NCBI GenBank assembly: GCA_934572465.1
Contig: CAKTLG010000003.1
Location: forward strand, 27,108 to 91,107
Direction: 5' to 3'
DNA length: 64,000 nucleotides
DNA from: an uncultured Oscillospiraceae bacterium
GTDB lineage: Bacteria > Bacillota > Clostridia > Oscillospirales > Oscillospiraceae
Shown here: positions 1-7,983 of the stretch, one piece after another
Layout of the letters: every line of letters begins with the position of its first letter
Numbering within the stretch: position 1 is the first letter of the stretch
Notes under the pieces: model-generated
Databases searched by the model: none
What the model was told of the DNA's origin: nothing
What the model saw: only the letters and a program-made list of their open reading frames with translations
Made by a program: the position numbers and the translations under genes

Positions 1-201
1 CGCGTGCGCGGGATCAAGCATCTGCGCGTGCTCTACTCCCCCGAGCTTCCGGCAGCGCCGGAAGCTCGGGAAGCGCCTCCACCGGGACGACGCAGCGTAC
101 CGGCAAGCCTTACGTGGGTGCCGGGCTGCGCGGGACTGATGATGGCGGGCGACGTGATCCTCACGCTCGCCGGATACGAGAAGGAGGGCAGCGCAACATG
201 A
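1..201 (+). CDS. tcdA: tRNA threonylcarbamoyladenosine dehydratase, C-terminal fragment (TcdA/CsdL family)
   Basis: Only the last 66 residues are present; the gene enters from the left edge. The readable end has a variable Pro-rich linker, then RRSVPASLTWVPGCAGLMMA and a last helix. That matches the C-terminus of the ThiF/E1-like TcdA family, where a basic patch is followed by a (P/G)S-x-(S/T)-(F/W)-VP-x-x-AGL-x-x-AG segment. TcdA uses ATP to cyclise N6-threonylcarbamoyladenosine-37 to its hydantoin form on tRNAs decoding ANN codons. The stop overlaps the ATG of the next gene (ATGA), so the two are probably cotranslated. The ATP-binding and catalytic parts are outside the window, so the call rests on the tail alone. 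Confidence 0.7.
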   Translation, partial: RVRGIKHLRVLYSPELPAAPEAREAPPPGRRSVPASLTWVPGCAGLMMAGDVILTLAGYEKEGSAT

Positions 202-884
202 TCCTGACCGGTACCATCGTCAACGCCGCCGCGATCGTCGCAGGCAGCATTTTCGGCATACTGCTGGGCAAATTCGTTCCGGAGCGGCTGCGCAGCGCCG
301 TGGAAAAGGGCGTTGCGCTGTGCGTGCTCTACATCGGTGTGGACGGGATGCTCGCAGGCGAGAAAACGCTCGTCGCCATCCTCTCCATCGTACTCGGCGC
401 GCTCATCGGCGAGGGACTCCGGCTCGACGACCGCGTCCATCAGTTTGGCGACTGGGTAGAGCGCAGGCTTGGCGGAAAAGAGGCGAAGACCTCTGTTTCC
501 GAGGGCTTTATCTCCGCGTCGCTCCTTTTCTGTGTGGGCGCGATGGCCATTATGGGCGCGCTCGACTCCGGCCTGACGCTCGACCACTCCACGCTCTACG
601 CCAAATCGACGCTCGACGGCATCACTTCCATCGTCTACGCCTCCGCCATGGGCATCGGCGTAGCGCTCTCGGCCATTCCGGTGCTGCTCTATCAGGGGCT
701 GATCGCGCTGGGCGCGTCGGCGCTCTCCCCGTATCTGACCGCCGATGTGATCATCGAGATGAAATGCGTCGGCTCGATCCTCATTCTCGGACTCTCGCTC
801 AATATGCTGGGGCTGACGAAGCTGAAGGTGATGAACTATGTGCCCGCGGTGTTCCTGCCGATCCTGCTGTGCAACCTGCTGTGA
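198..884 (+). CDS. DUF554 family integral membrane protein
   Basis: A 228 aa protein with about six to seven hydrophobic helices. It begins MILTGTIVNAAAIVAGSIFG and carries Gly-rich membrane segments (ILLGKFVP, IVLGALIGEG, CVGAMAIMGALDSG) typical of the YqgA/DUF554 family, whose transport role is not established. The ATG at 198 overlaps the tcdA stop and is preceded by AGGAGGG at 182-188, which decides the start. The length is normal for the family. A strong stem-loop with a T-run follows 47 bases after the stop, so it is probably the last gene of its operon. The family call is firm; the function is unknown. Confidence 0.85.
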   Translation: MILTGTIVNAAAIVAGSIFGILLGKFVPERLRSAVEKGVALCVLYIGVDGMLAGEKTLVAILSIVLGALIGEGLRLDDRVHQFGDWVERRLGGKEAKTSVSEGFISASLLFCVGAMAIMGALDSGLTLDHSTLYAKSTLDGITSIVYASAMGIGVALSAIPVLLYQGLIALGASALSPYLTADVIIEMKCVGSILILGLSLNMLGLTKLKVMNYVPAVFLPILLCNLL

Positions 885-930
885 GCGCGGCGCGTCAGGC
901 CGCCCTGCGGCCACGCCTTCATATGATCGG

Positions 931-967
931 GGCCGTTCCGTACAAACGTACGGGACGGCCCTCTTTT
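931..967 (+). terminator. Rho-independent terminator after DUF554 gene
   Basis: GGCCGTTCCGTAC pairs with GTACGGGACGGCC around a short AAAC loop, followed by CTCTTTTT. It closes the tcdA-DUF554 operon. Confidence 0.85.
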
Positions 968-1000
968 TGCGAAAAATATGACGAATTTGTGAACATTCAA

Positions 1001-1029
1001 TTGACATTATTTGTGCAGACTGGTAAAAT
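1001..1029 (+). promoter_or_regulatory. Sigma-70/SigA promoter of dehydratase module A
   Basis: TTGACA at 1001-1006, a 17-base spacer, and TAAAAT at 1024-1029. It lies about 105 bases upstream of the first dehydratase-family gene, leaving a 5' leader of roughly 95 bases. Confidence 0.85.
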
Positions 1030-1133
1030 TGTCACAATATGGTGAATTGTACGGGAACTGCGCCCTTTTTGCGCAGCTCGCTTTGCGAAACGCCGCGACC
1101 CCCTTGCGAAATAACACATCGGGAGGACTTCCT

Positions 1134-2333
1134 ATGCGAGATCTCAAGCATCTGATCTACTTTGAAAATCTCCTGCAAGAAGCAAACAACGAGCTGGTCA
1201 AGCAGGCCAAGGATGAGGGCAGGCTGGCGCTGGGCTACACCTGCTACTTCATGCCCGAGGTCCTGCTGGATCTGCCCGGCTGCTTCTCCTCGCGTCTGCG
1301 CGCGCCGCGCTGCACCTCGCCGGACATGGCGACCTACTATATGTCCGCGCGCACCTGCCACTACGGGCGCTGCCTTCTGGAGCGCGCGCTGGAGGGCGGC
1401 TTCAACTATCTCGACGCGCAGCTCGCCACCGAGACCTGCACCGTCACCTGCCGCTTTCAGGAGCATTTGCAGCGGATGCCCGGCGTCATCAACAACCCGC
1501 GCTTCAAGTGCGAGTTCACGGACGTGCCGTTCAAGAAGACGGAGAACAGCATCGACCATTATGAGGCGCAGCTGCAGGCACACGTGCTCGACTTTCTGCG
1601 CGACAACTACGGCGTAGACACCTCGGATGAGGCCATCCGCAAGGCGCTGGACGAGCACAACGAGGTCTGCCGCCTCGTGCGCGCCATCGGCGACTATCGC
1701 AAGCTTGACAATCCCACCATCACGGGCTATGAGTTCCACGTCATCACACTGGTGACGATGGCCTGCCCGAAGTATCTCATCATCGACAAGCTGCGCGAAA
1801 CGCTCGAAGAGCTCAAGACCCGCGAGCCGGACGCCAAGCCCGCCTACCGCTGCAAGGTCGTGCTTGCCGGCAGCGAAAATGACGATCCCGACTTCATCAA
1901 GCTCATCGAGAGCTGCGGCGCGCTCGTCGTGGCCGACCGCTTCTGCTACGGCGCGGTCGAGACGCGCGAGCCCATCGAGCTCCGCGAGGGCGAAACGCCG
2001 CTGCGCGCCATTGCGCGGCACTATCTGCTCAACAGCAACTGCACGCGCTTCATGGAGCAGAGCGAGATGCGCCGCCGCAAGCAGTTCATCGCCGACCTTG
2101 CCAGAGAGTATCACGCCGACGGCGTGATCGTGGCCTCCAACAAATTCTGCGAATACTGGAGCTATGAGCGCGTGATCGATACGGTCGTGCTCCAGCGCGA
2201 CTTCGGGCTGCCCGTGTGCTCGATCGAGAAGGAATACATCAACTCCGCGTCCGGCCAGCTCCGCACCCGCTTCCAGGCGTTTGTTGAGAGCGTGGAGATC
2301 AAAAAGCTGCAGGAGGGACAGAAGAATGGCTAA
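1134..2333 (+). CDS. 2-hydroxyacyl-CoA dehydratase / benzoyl-CoA reductase family, short subunit (module A)
   Basis: A 399 aa protein of the HgdB/BcrB-type family, whose two-subunit enzymes hold [4Fe-4S] clusters and are charged with a very low-potential electron by an ATP-dependent activase. Conserved elements are GYTCYFMPEVLLDLPGCFSS near residue 35, a Cys-rich segment (YYMSARTCHYGRCLLERALEGG), and a C-terminal Rossmann-like part ending GQLRTRFQAFVESVE. The ATG at 1134 is chosen because GGGAGGA lies just upstream and the start aligns with the paralogue at 10606-11802. It overlaps the next gene by 8 bases. The closest relative in the window is that module-B paralogue. Substrate is unknown: a dehydratase, reductase or double-cubane-type enzyme are all possible. 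Confidence 0.8.
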   Translation: MRDLKHLIYFENLLQEANNELVKQAKDEGRLALGYTCYFMPEVLLDLPGCFSSRLRAPRCTSPDMATYYMSARTCHYGRCLLERALEGGFNYLDAQLATETCTVTCRFQEHLQRMPGVINNPRFKCEFTDVPFKKTENSIDHYEAQLQAHVLDFLRDNYGVDTSDEAIRKALDEHNEVCRLVRAIGDYRKLDNPTITGYEFHVITLVTMACPKYLIIDKLRETLEELKTREPDAKPAYRCKVVLAGSENDDPDFIKLIESCGALVVADRFCYGAVETREPIELREGETPLRAIARHYLLNSNCTRFMEQSEMRRRKQFIADLAREYHADGVIVASNKFCEYWSYERVIDTVVLQRDFGLPVCSIEKEYINSASGQLRTRFQAFVESVEIKKLQEGQKNG

Positions 2334-4014
2334 GTTCGATTTCAAGCTGCCCGAACTCAAGATGCCCGCGTTCAAAAAGCCGGAGGGCAAAAAGCGCGAG
2401 AAGAAGTCCTCCGTCACGGTGGACTACAAAAAGCTCGCGCGCGACTTCTGGTACGGCAAGCCCCACGGCGAGCGCCGCCTCGGCGACCTCTATATCCCCA
2501 AGACCGGTCTTTACCGCCACCGCGAATGGCGCGGCGTGAAGGACACGTTCTACTACTTCCATATGGTGTGGCTGTACAACTACGCCCACATGGTCATGGA
2601 CATCAACAAGTACGGCGGTCTGCCGACGTTCCTCAAGGGCATCTGGCGCTACCGCTGGGCGGGCCAGACCTACCTCACGGTCATGCACTGGTACGACCGC
2701 GGCTTCGAGGGACTGCGCGGCGAGGCGCTGCGCGCCTGCCCGTGGCACTATCGCGGCATGACGAACGCGACGATCGTGCAGTTCATGCAGATGTTCCGCA
2801 ACGACCTGAACATCAACGGTGAAAAGGCCCGCGCGCGCCACGACAAGACCATGGCGCACGACGAGACCGTCTGGGGCGGCATCTTCTACCCGTTCAGCAA
2901 AGAGGTGGAGAACGTTCCGCTGCAAATGGTGCCCTACTTTGTCTCCGTGCACGTCAACAACCACACGGTGCTCAATTACATCGACGCCATCCAGTCCATC
3001 GGTCTGCCCGGCGACCCCTGCCCGATGTGTCAGGCCGAGGCCGGCATCTTCGTGCTCGACGACGTGCCCGACTACTACAAGGCCGTCATCACCTCGAACG
3101 AGGCGTGCGACGGCAGCGTGGCCACGTCCATCATTCAGGACTGGCTCATCAACAAGCCGCTGTTCGCCATGCCGCAGCCGATGCAGTTCGACGATCCGCT
3201 GGTGCAGAAGCACTGCCAGAAGGAGATCGAGGAGGCGTGGAAGTTCATCGAGGAGCAGACCGGCGTGCCGTTCGACTATGATCAGCTGTGCAAAAAGCTC
3301 GAGCGCCAGAACGAGCTGCAGCGCTTCGAGTGGGAGAAGTGGGACGTGGCCGCCAAGACCAGCTCCTATCCCATCAACGGCGTTTCGCAGGCGCTCTACC
3401 GCATCTATCAGTCCCAGTACGGCGACCTGCCCATCTGGCACGAGGTCGATCAGCACGTGAGCAAGATCCTCTACAAGTGCGTGGAGCGGAAGATCGACAC
3501 CTTCCCCATGACGCGCCACCGCGTGATCGCGTGGTCCTGCGCGCCGCTCTACTACTCCAACTGGTGCACATGGGCCTACAACTGCTGGGGCCTGAACGTC
3601 ATCATAAACATGGACTCGCTGATGTTCGACATGACCATCCGCACCGACGGCTACGAGCACACGCTTGAAGACATGGCCCGCTATCACGAGTGGGCGCCTA
3701 TGCGCCGCATGGCCGTCGGCGGAATGCATCACATCTTTGAGCTGTGGGAGAATATGGAGCGCTTCAACTGCGACATGGTCATGATGTACGATCAGCTGCA
3801 GTGCAAGGGCATGCAGGGCATACACGGTCTCTTTGAAGACGAGTTTCGCAAGCGTGGTATCCACGCCATCTGGATGCCGCACGCGCTGCCTGACAAGCGC
3901 ACCGTCTCCCGCGCGGAGATCCGCCGCATCATCAACGATTACATGACCACCGTCATGCAGGAGGAGCCGCTCGACCCCTCTCTGCTCGACTTTGACGACA
4001 GCGACAGCTGGTAA
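2326..4014 (+). CDS. 2-hydroxyacyl-CoA dehydratase / benzoyl-CoA reductase family, long subunit (module A)
   Basis: A 562 aa partner of the preceding gene, with overlapping reading frames (ATG at 2326, RBS AGGAGG). The N-terminal ~60 residues are Lys/Pro-rich and look like a tail. The body carries family cysteines in PCPMCQAEAG, NEACDGS, SCAPLYYSNWCTWAYNCWG and QLQCKGMQG, likely cluster ligands or active-site residues. It is clearly longer than usual HgdA/HgdB/FldC subunits (about 370-480 aa), with extra N-terminal helices containing many aromatic residues (FYYFHMVWLYNYAHMV). The paralogue at 8822-10606 shares the length and most cysteine positions. No activase gene lies in this operon, so it probably relies on the one at 7984-8778. 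Confidence 0.75.
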   Translation: MAKFDFKLPELKMPAFKKPEGKKREKKSSVTVDYKKLARDFWYGKPHGERRLGDLYIPKTGLYRHREWRGVKDTFYYFHMVWLYNYAHMVMDINKYGGLPTFLKGIWRYRWAGQTYLTVMHWYDRGFEGLRGEALRACPWHYRGMTNATIVQFMQMFRNDLNINGEKARARHDKTMAHDETVWGGIFYPFSKEVENVPLQMVPYFVSVHVNNHTVLNYIDAIQSIGLPGDPCPMCQAEAGIFVLDDVPDYYKAVITSNEACDGSVATSIIQDWLINKPLFAMPQPMQFDDPLVQKHCQKEIEEAWKFIEEQTGVPFDYDQLCKKLERQNELQRFEWEKWDVAAKTSSYPINGVSQALYRIYQSQYGDLPIWHEVDQHVSKILYKCVERKIDTFPMTRHRVIAWSCAPLYYSNWCTWAYNCWGLNVIINMDSLMFDMTIRTDGYEHTLEDMARYHEWAPMRRMAVGGMHHIFELWENMERFNCDMVMMYDQLQCKGMQGIHGLFEDEFRKRGIHAIWMPHALPDKRTVSRAEIRRIINDYMTTVMQEEPLDPSLLDFDDSDSW

Positions 4015-4029
4015 AGGAGGAACGCCACT

Positions 4030-4302
4030 ATGAAACGAATCCGCAAAGAGCGCAAGGGCTGCTGCGTCTGCCGCTTTCTCGGCAAGACGCTGGGGCTCCT
4101 GTGGAAGCTCTTCAAGATCTCTGCCAAGGTGCTCGGCAAGCTGGCCGCCATCCTCGCGCCGGTGTACGCCATTCTGTTCGCGGTCTTCTACTTTGACCTT
4201 GACGGCAAGCTGCTCTACTATGTGGTCGAGCCGTTCCTGTGCAAGCACTATGACAAGATGGAGCGCAAGAACCCGCTCGAGCAGCCCTATGACATGATGT
4301 GA
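4030..4302 (+). CDS. Small single-helix membrane protein of dehydratase module A
   Basis: A 90 aa protein with a strongly basic, Cys-containing start (MKRIRKERKGCCVC), an amphipathic stretch, one hydrophobic helix around residues 38-56, then FYFDLDGKLLYYVVEPFLCK and an acidic/polar tail. The RBS AAAGGAGG ends 8 bases before the ATG. It is homologous to the 55 aa protein at 7740-7907: K-x-F-K, then FYFDLDGKLL versus VYFWNLDQKLM and KMERKN versus IHDRKN. The same position next to each dehydratase pair suggests a membrane anchor or assembly partner. That role is inferred from context; I recognise no named family. Confidence 0.75.
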   Translation: MKRIRKERKGCCVCRFLGKTLGLLWKLFKISAKVLGKLAAILAPVYAILFAVFYFDLDGKLLYYVVEPFLCKHYDKMERKNPLEQPYDMM

Positions 4303-4335
4303 GCGGCTGCGCGCGATAATTGCAAGGACAAAAAA

Positions 4336-4365
4336 GACCCGTGGGTGATCCCACGGGCCTTTCCT
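4336..4365. terminator. Bidirectional terminator between convergent genes
   Basis: GACCCGTGGG and CCCACGGGCC form a stem around TGAT, with A-rich sequence on the left and T-rich on the right. It can serve both dehydratase module A and the leftward operon ending at 4375. Confidence 0.75.
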
Positions 4366-4374
4366 ATCGTTTTT

Positions 4375-4959
4375 TCATCGGAGCAGCAGCATCCACGAGA
4401 GCCACACCGCGCCGACCGGCAGCGCGCTGCCCCAGAGCAGCTGGGCAAGCGTATGGCGCTTCATCTTGAGCGACGCCCAGTAGACGAGCACGAGCACAAC
4501 CAGCCCCCACAGCGCGCGGGGGCCGAAAAAGACATACAGGAAAGCGATCGGGCCCGCCACGCCGCAGGCGTGTCCGCTGGCGCGGATGGCAAAGGTCTTG
4601 TTAAAGAGCGCGATCAGCGCACCGGAGAGCAGATATCCCAGATACACGAGCAGCAGCTCGCGCGACGTGTGCGCGAAAAGCGCGTAGAGCAGACCGAGGA
4701 TGTAGCCGACCACCGCCATGATGATGGCAAGCTTGCGCTGCCCTCAGCGCCCCGCGCCGCGGAACTTCGGCAGAAACGGCTGGAGCGGATACGCCAGCAG
4801 CGGGAAAACCGTCAGAAACAGCAGCGCCATCGCATAGTGCGGCGCGCCGCCGAACATCGCCGGACGGTAAACATACAGCAGCGTCAGCGAAACGAGCGCC
4901 ATCACGGGCGCAAGGGTCAGGATACGGAGGAGCTTGGGCAGATCAAATTTCTCTTTCAT
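4375..4959 (-). pseudogene. PAP2-like integral membrane protein interrupted by in-frame TGA
   Basis: Two adjacent leftward frames lie in the same phase, separated only by a TGA at 4744-4746. The upstream part (MKEKFDLPKLLRILTLAPVM to LPKFRGAGR) and the downstream part (GQRKLAIIMAVVGYILGLLY to SWMLLLR) read as one continuous protein of about 195 residues with five to six membrane helices and the RASGHACGVAGPIA and SLKMKRHTLAQL motifs of PAP2-like membrane proteins. Reinitiation at the ATG at 4719 could give a 114 aa fragment, but the RBS there is poor. The cause could be a genuine nonsense mutation, a sequencing error, or less likely recoding. The start at 4959 is uncertain; an upstream ATG exists at 4998. 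Confidence 0.65.
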
Positions 4960-5027
4960 GGCTTTCTCTGTGGTCTTTGGCGTTTCCGGCCAGGGCATTT
5001 TCCGCAGGTCGTTTTACTTTACAGCGA

Positions 5028-5354
5028 TTATTCTTCAAGGATCATCGGCAGGGCGCGAACGCAGCAACGCGCCATATCGACATGGCTGCCATCCAGAAAG
5101 CCGACGCCCTCGGCCTTAAGCAGCTCCACCTGACGGTTCGCGCCGCCGAAGGCAAAGGCGCTCGACACCTCCCCGTCGCGCTTGACGACGCGGTGGCACG
5201 GGATGACGCCCGGCTCTGGGTTGACGTGCAGCGCATAGCCCACCACACGCGAAAGGCGCGGGCTGCCGAGCGCCGCGGCGATCTGGCCATAGGTCGCCAC
5301 GCTGCCGCGCGGGATCAGCCTTACGGCGGCATAAACCTTCTCAAAGGTCGTCAT
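5028..5354 (-). CDS. MGMT-family DNA alkyltransferase-like protein
   Basis: A 108 aa protein consisting only of the winged-helix DNA-binding/active-site domain of O6-alkylguanine-DNA alkyltransferases: VYAAVRLIPRGSVATYGQIA, then the recognition helix SPRLSRVVGYAL and PGVIPCHRVV. The active-site Cys of PCHR is kept, so unlike the ATL proteins, which replace it, this one may accept an alkyl group. It lacks the N-terminal domain of full Ogt (about 160-180 aa). Its start overlaps the end of the XRE regulator gene by 14 bases, indicating cotranscription. Confidence 0.85.
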   Translation of the reverse strand: MTTFEKVYAAVRLIPRGSVATYGQIAAALGSPRLSRVVGYALHVNPEPGVIPCHRVVKRDGEVSSAFAFGGANRQVELLKAEGVGFLDGSHVDMARCCVRALPMILEE

Positions 5355-5874
5355 ACGTCTCCTCTTTCTTTTTCAGCCAGCGGGCCAGCAGCAGCCCGCC
5401 CGCGATCATCACGACATAAATCAGCAAATACGGCACGTAGGCCGCCGCAAGACTCGGGAACACCGCCTCAAAGAACCCATCATCTCCCACGCCGAGAAAG
5501 ATCATCTGCATGACCAGTCCCGCCAGTATGCGCAGGAGCATCGCCGTACCAATAATGGCCAAAAGGTATCCCGCCCAATGGCTGTTGGTGCGCACAAGGG
5601 TGCGTACCCTTTCTTTCCGCGCGGCGTAGTCCGCGCCTTCCGTTTTCTTCTGCGCGGTATGCGGCGGCGCATCCTCCTCGCTCTCCCAGATCAGATAGTC
5701 CGTCGTTACGCCGAAATAGGTACAGATGGCGCGCAGCTTGTCGAGGTCGGGCGTTGAATCCCCACACTCCCACTTGCTGATCGCCTGCCGCGAGACCTCC
5801 AGCTCTGCAGCCAGCTGTTCCTGCGATAAACCGCGCGTCCTGCGCAGCAGCTGTAATTTTTCTCCCAGTGTCAT
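5341..5874 (-). CDS. XRE-family transcriptional regulator with membrane-anchored C-terminus
   Basis: A 177 aa protein. Residues 1-65 are a classic helix-turn-helix (LGEKLQLLRRTRGLSQEQLA, VSRQAISKWECGDSTPDLDK). An acidic linker follows, then two to three hydrophobic helices (residues ~98-168) and a charged tail. Soluble HTH plus membrane domain is common in Firmicute regulators that respond to envelope state. RBS GGGAGG lies just upstream. It is the first gene of a two-gene unit with the alkyltransferase-like gene and may be autoregulated; targets are unknown. Confidence 0.85.
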   Translation of the reverse strand: MTLGEKLQLLRRTRGLSQEQLAAELEVSRQAISKWECGDSTPDLDKLRAICTYFGVTTDYLIWESEEDAPPHTAQKKTEGADYAARKERVRTLVRTNSHWAGYLLAIIGTAMLLRILAGLVMQMIFLGVGDDGFFEAVFPSLAAAYVPYLLIYVVMIAGGLLLARWLKKKEETYDDL

Positions 5875-5980
5875 AGCGTTCTGCCTCCCATCGCTTGATA
5901 CGGCCAGTATAGCGGAAAGCGGCGCGCAGCGCCACCATTTTGGGCTGGAATCTCCGCAACCAAACGTGGCAAAGGGCGCT

Positions 5981-6868
5981 TTAATCCCCGCTCCCGCTCT
6001 TTTTGAACAGCGCCGGCAGATCGAGCTCCATCACGACGAGGCTCACGAGCATCAGCGCCGCGCCGATGTAGCCCTTGACGCCGAGCCGCTCGTTCAGGAG
6101 AAAGAACGCAAAGATCGCCGAAAAGACCGGCTCGAGCGTGAAGATCAGGCCCGCGTGGCTCGCGGTGGTGAACTGCTGCTCGACGCTCTGAATGATGAAG
6201 CAGATGCCGGAGCAGAAAATGCCGAGAAACAGCGCAGACGCCCAGACCACCGGTGTGGACGGGAGCCGCGGCGTCTCCAGCAGCAGCGCAAGCGCGAGCA
6301 TCACAACGCCGACGACGATCAGCTCGCACACACCGAGGGCGACGGGGTCGACCTCCTCCCTGGCGACAGCCTTCTCTGTCAGCATCAGATCGACGGCGTA
6401 AAACGTCGGCACCAGCAGGCAGATGATGTCGCCCAGCGCAGGCTTGAGCGTTTCGTTCAGCGTCAGCAGCGCGATGCCGACAAGGCACAGCAGCAGCGCG
6501 AAGGTAAACTTCTTCCCCGGCCCTTTGCGGTAAAGCAGAAATTCAAAAAGCGGCGTGAAAAGCACGGTCATCGCGCCGATGAAGCCCGCGTTCGAGACCG
6601 AGGTATACAGCACGCCGTAGGTCGCGCCGACATAGACCATCACGAGCGAAAGGCCGATGAGCAGGCTGTATTTGAGCGTTTCGCGGCTGGCGTGCGCGAT
6701 GCGCTTGCGGAAGGCGACGCCGAGCACGAGAAACGCCGTCAGAAAGCGGAAGGCGTTGAGCGTGAGCGGCTGCATATCGCGCAGGCAGATCGCCGTCAGG
6801 CAGTTGGAAATGCCCCAAAAAGCGGTGGCGAGCACCAGCATCATATCCGCTTTTCTCTGTCTCTCCAT
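5981..6868 (-). CDS. DMT-superfamily (EamA) transporter
   Basis: A 295 aa protein with about ten membrane helices arranged as two EamA repeats. It starts MERQRKADMMLVLATAFWGI and has the typical GFIGAMTVLFTPLFEFLLYR end to the first repeat and GLIFTLEPVFSAIFAFFLLNE in the second. These families export metabolites or amino acids; the substrate cannot be read. The ATG at 6868 is preferred over one 18 codons upstream because GGAGGG lies 8 bases before it and the family begins here. A promoter is visible at 6927-6955. It is monocistronic. Confidence 0.9.
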   Translation of the reverse strand: MERQRKADMMLVLATAFWGISNCLTAICLRDMQPLTLNAFRFLTAFLVLGVAFRKRIAHASRETLKYSLLIGLSLVMVYVGATYGVLYTSVSNAGFIGAMTVLFTPLFEFLLYRKGPGKKFTFALLLCLVGIALLTLNETLKPALGDIICLLVPTFYAVDLMLTEKAVAREEVDPVALGVCELIVVGVVMLALALLLETPRLPSTPVVWASALFLGIFCSGICFIIQSVEQQFTTASHAGLIFTLEPVFSAIFAFFLLNERLGVKGYIGAALMLVSLVVMELDLPALFKKSGSGD

Positions 6869-6926
6869 CGTGTTTCCCTCCAAATTACAGGAACGGGCGC
6901 CGGAAGCGCCCGAGGTCGACAATATG

Positions 6927-6955
6927 ATATTAGCATATTCTTAGCGGCGGCGCAA
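6927..6955 (-). promoter_or_regulatory. Promoter of DMT transporter gene
   Basis: On the minus strand TTGCGC, a 17-base spacer, then TAATAT. The -35 element is weak and the -10 is good. Confidence 0.5.
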
Positions 6956-6970
6956 GCACCGCGAAGCAGG

Positions 6971-7002
6971 AAAAAACGGAGTCCAAAGGACTCCGTTTTT
7001 TC
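6971..7002. terminator. Terminator of dehydratase module B operon
   Basis: AAAAAACGGAGTCC and GGACTCCGTTTTTT pair around AAA. The symmetric A/T tails allow function on either strand; it lies 10 bases past the last gene of the leftward operon. Confidence 0.9.
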
Positions 7003-7010
7003 ATATCCGA

Positions 7011-7736
7011 TCATTTTTTCTGCTGCTTTGCCTTGCCGAAATGCATCTCGCGCATTCCCTCGACCTCGTCGCAGATGGGCTTAAGGCTGCACGATCCGCA
7101 GTCGGTCGGCAGGCCCTCCAGAATGTGGGTCAGCGTCTTGGTGATATCGTCCACCTTTTTCGCCGTCTGCGCCAGCTCCGCGATGGCGGGGTGGCCGGTC
7201 AGGAATACCACCTGCACGCGCTTGACGTGCGGGTTTTTGTGATAGGCGCGGATGTAGCTCGCGCCGATGCGGCGAAAGCTGACGCCGCCGCGCAGCGCGT
7301 CACGGCTGAGGCGCACCTGCTCGCGGTTGCTCTCACTGGAGATGCGCACCATGTAGCCCTTGGGAAAGACGTGGTACTTGACGAATTCCATGTCGCGGAT
7401 GGCCTGAAACGTCGCCTCGTCGTCCTCGCCGAGCACCTCGTCCACCTGCAGGAAGACAAGGCGCGCAAAGGACACGTCTCCCGTCAGCTCCGGCAGGTCT
7501 CTGCCGTAGAGCAGGATCTCGTCGCGCGGGACAAGACCCGCATCGCTCGTGGCGCAGGTAAAGTTTGCCGACGGGCAGCCGGAGCCGCCAAGCTCAAACG
7601 CCGCGTCACGCAGCATGACAAGCTCGCTCTCGCCGCTGTCGGTCCATGCGTCGGCCTCGCGGTAGTCCCACCGCTGCGGCGGCGCGGCCTCATAAAGACC
7701 GCGCGCCCCGCGGATCAATGCGTTGTACAGCTCCAT
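7011..7736 (-). CDS. Acetyl-CoA synthase beta-subunit-like domain protein
   Basis: A 241 aa soluble protein. The stretch LLYGRDLPELTGDVSFARLVFLQVDE, then GYMVRISSESN...LRGGVSFRRIGASYI and NPHVKRVQVVFLTG, resembles the CdhC/AcsB domain that precedes the A-cluster domain in CO dehydrogenase/acetyl-CoA synthase. It ends with a distinctive DCGSCSLKPICDEVEGMREM. It is far shorter than a working ACS beta subunit, so it should not be read as a Wood-Ljungdahl enzyme. It is the last gene of the CooC-dehydratase-activase operon, 3 bases after the small membrane protein. A metal-cluster carrier or regulatory role is conjecture. The family match is from memory of the motif and should be confirmed. Confidence 0.55.
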   Translation of the reverse strand: MELYNALIRGARGLYEAAPPQRWDYREADAWTDSGESELVMLRDAAFELGGSGCPSANFTCATSDAGLVPRDEILLYGRDLPELTGDVSFARLVFLQVDEVLGEDDEATFQAIRDMEFVKYHVFPKGYMVRISSESNREQVRLSRDALRGGVSFRRIGASYIRAYHKNPHVKRVQVVFLTGHPAIAELAQTAKKVDDITKTLTHILEGLPTDCGSCSLKPICDEVEGMREMHFGKAKQQKK

Positions 7737-7739
7737 CCG

Positions 7740-7907
7740 TCAGAACTTGATGTCCACGTTCTTGCGGTCGTGGATGCGGTTGACCTGAATGTAGACCCAG
7801 CTCATGAGCTTCTGGTCAAGGTTCCAGAAGTACACGACGAACAGCACGCCGACGATCACGGACAGCAGCGACGCGATCTTGAGAATAACTTTGAAAATCT
7901 TATCCAT
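7740..7907 (-). CDS. Small single-helix membrane protein of dehydratase module B
   Basis: A 55 aa open frame starting at ATG 7905-7907 behind CGGAGGA. Translation starts MDKIFKVILKIASLLSVIVG, then one hydrophobic helix (residues ~8-27), VYFWNLDQKLMSWVYIQVN and a basic end. It aligns with the C-terminal two thirds of the 90 aa protein of module A. Its position between the activase gene and the ACS-like gene, and conservation beside both dehydratase pairs, support a real gene and a shared membrane function. The fit is by eye, so homology is likely rather than proven. Confidence 0.75.
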   Translation of the reverse strand: MDKIFKVILKIASLLSVIVGVLFVVYFWNLDQKLMSWVYIQVNRIHDRKNVDIKF

Positions 7908-7983
7908 TTGTTCCTCCGTTCGGTGCGCCGTATCTGGCGCGCCGTAAAGCAGTTTAGCCTGTCAGTTGCGGTGTTAGATCAGC

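Noticed and set aside
4744..4746. Selenocysteine at the in-frame TGA
   Set aside because: The host protein is a PAP2-like membrane protein without a redox Cys at this place, and no convincing SECIS stem follows. A nonsense change or sequence error is simpler.
7011..7736. A functional acetyl-CoA synthase or Wood-Ljungdahl pathway
   Set aside because: The protein is about a third of an ACS beta subunit and no CODH, corrinoid or methyltransferase genes are in the window.
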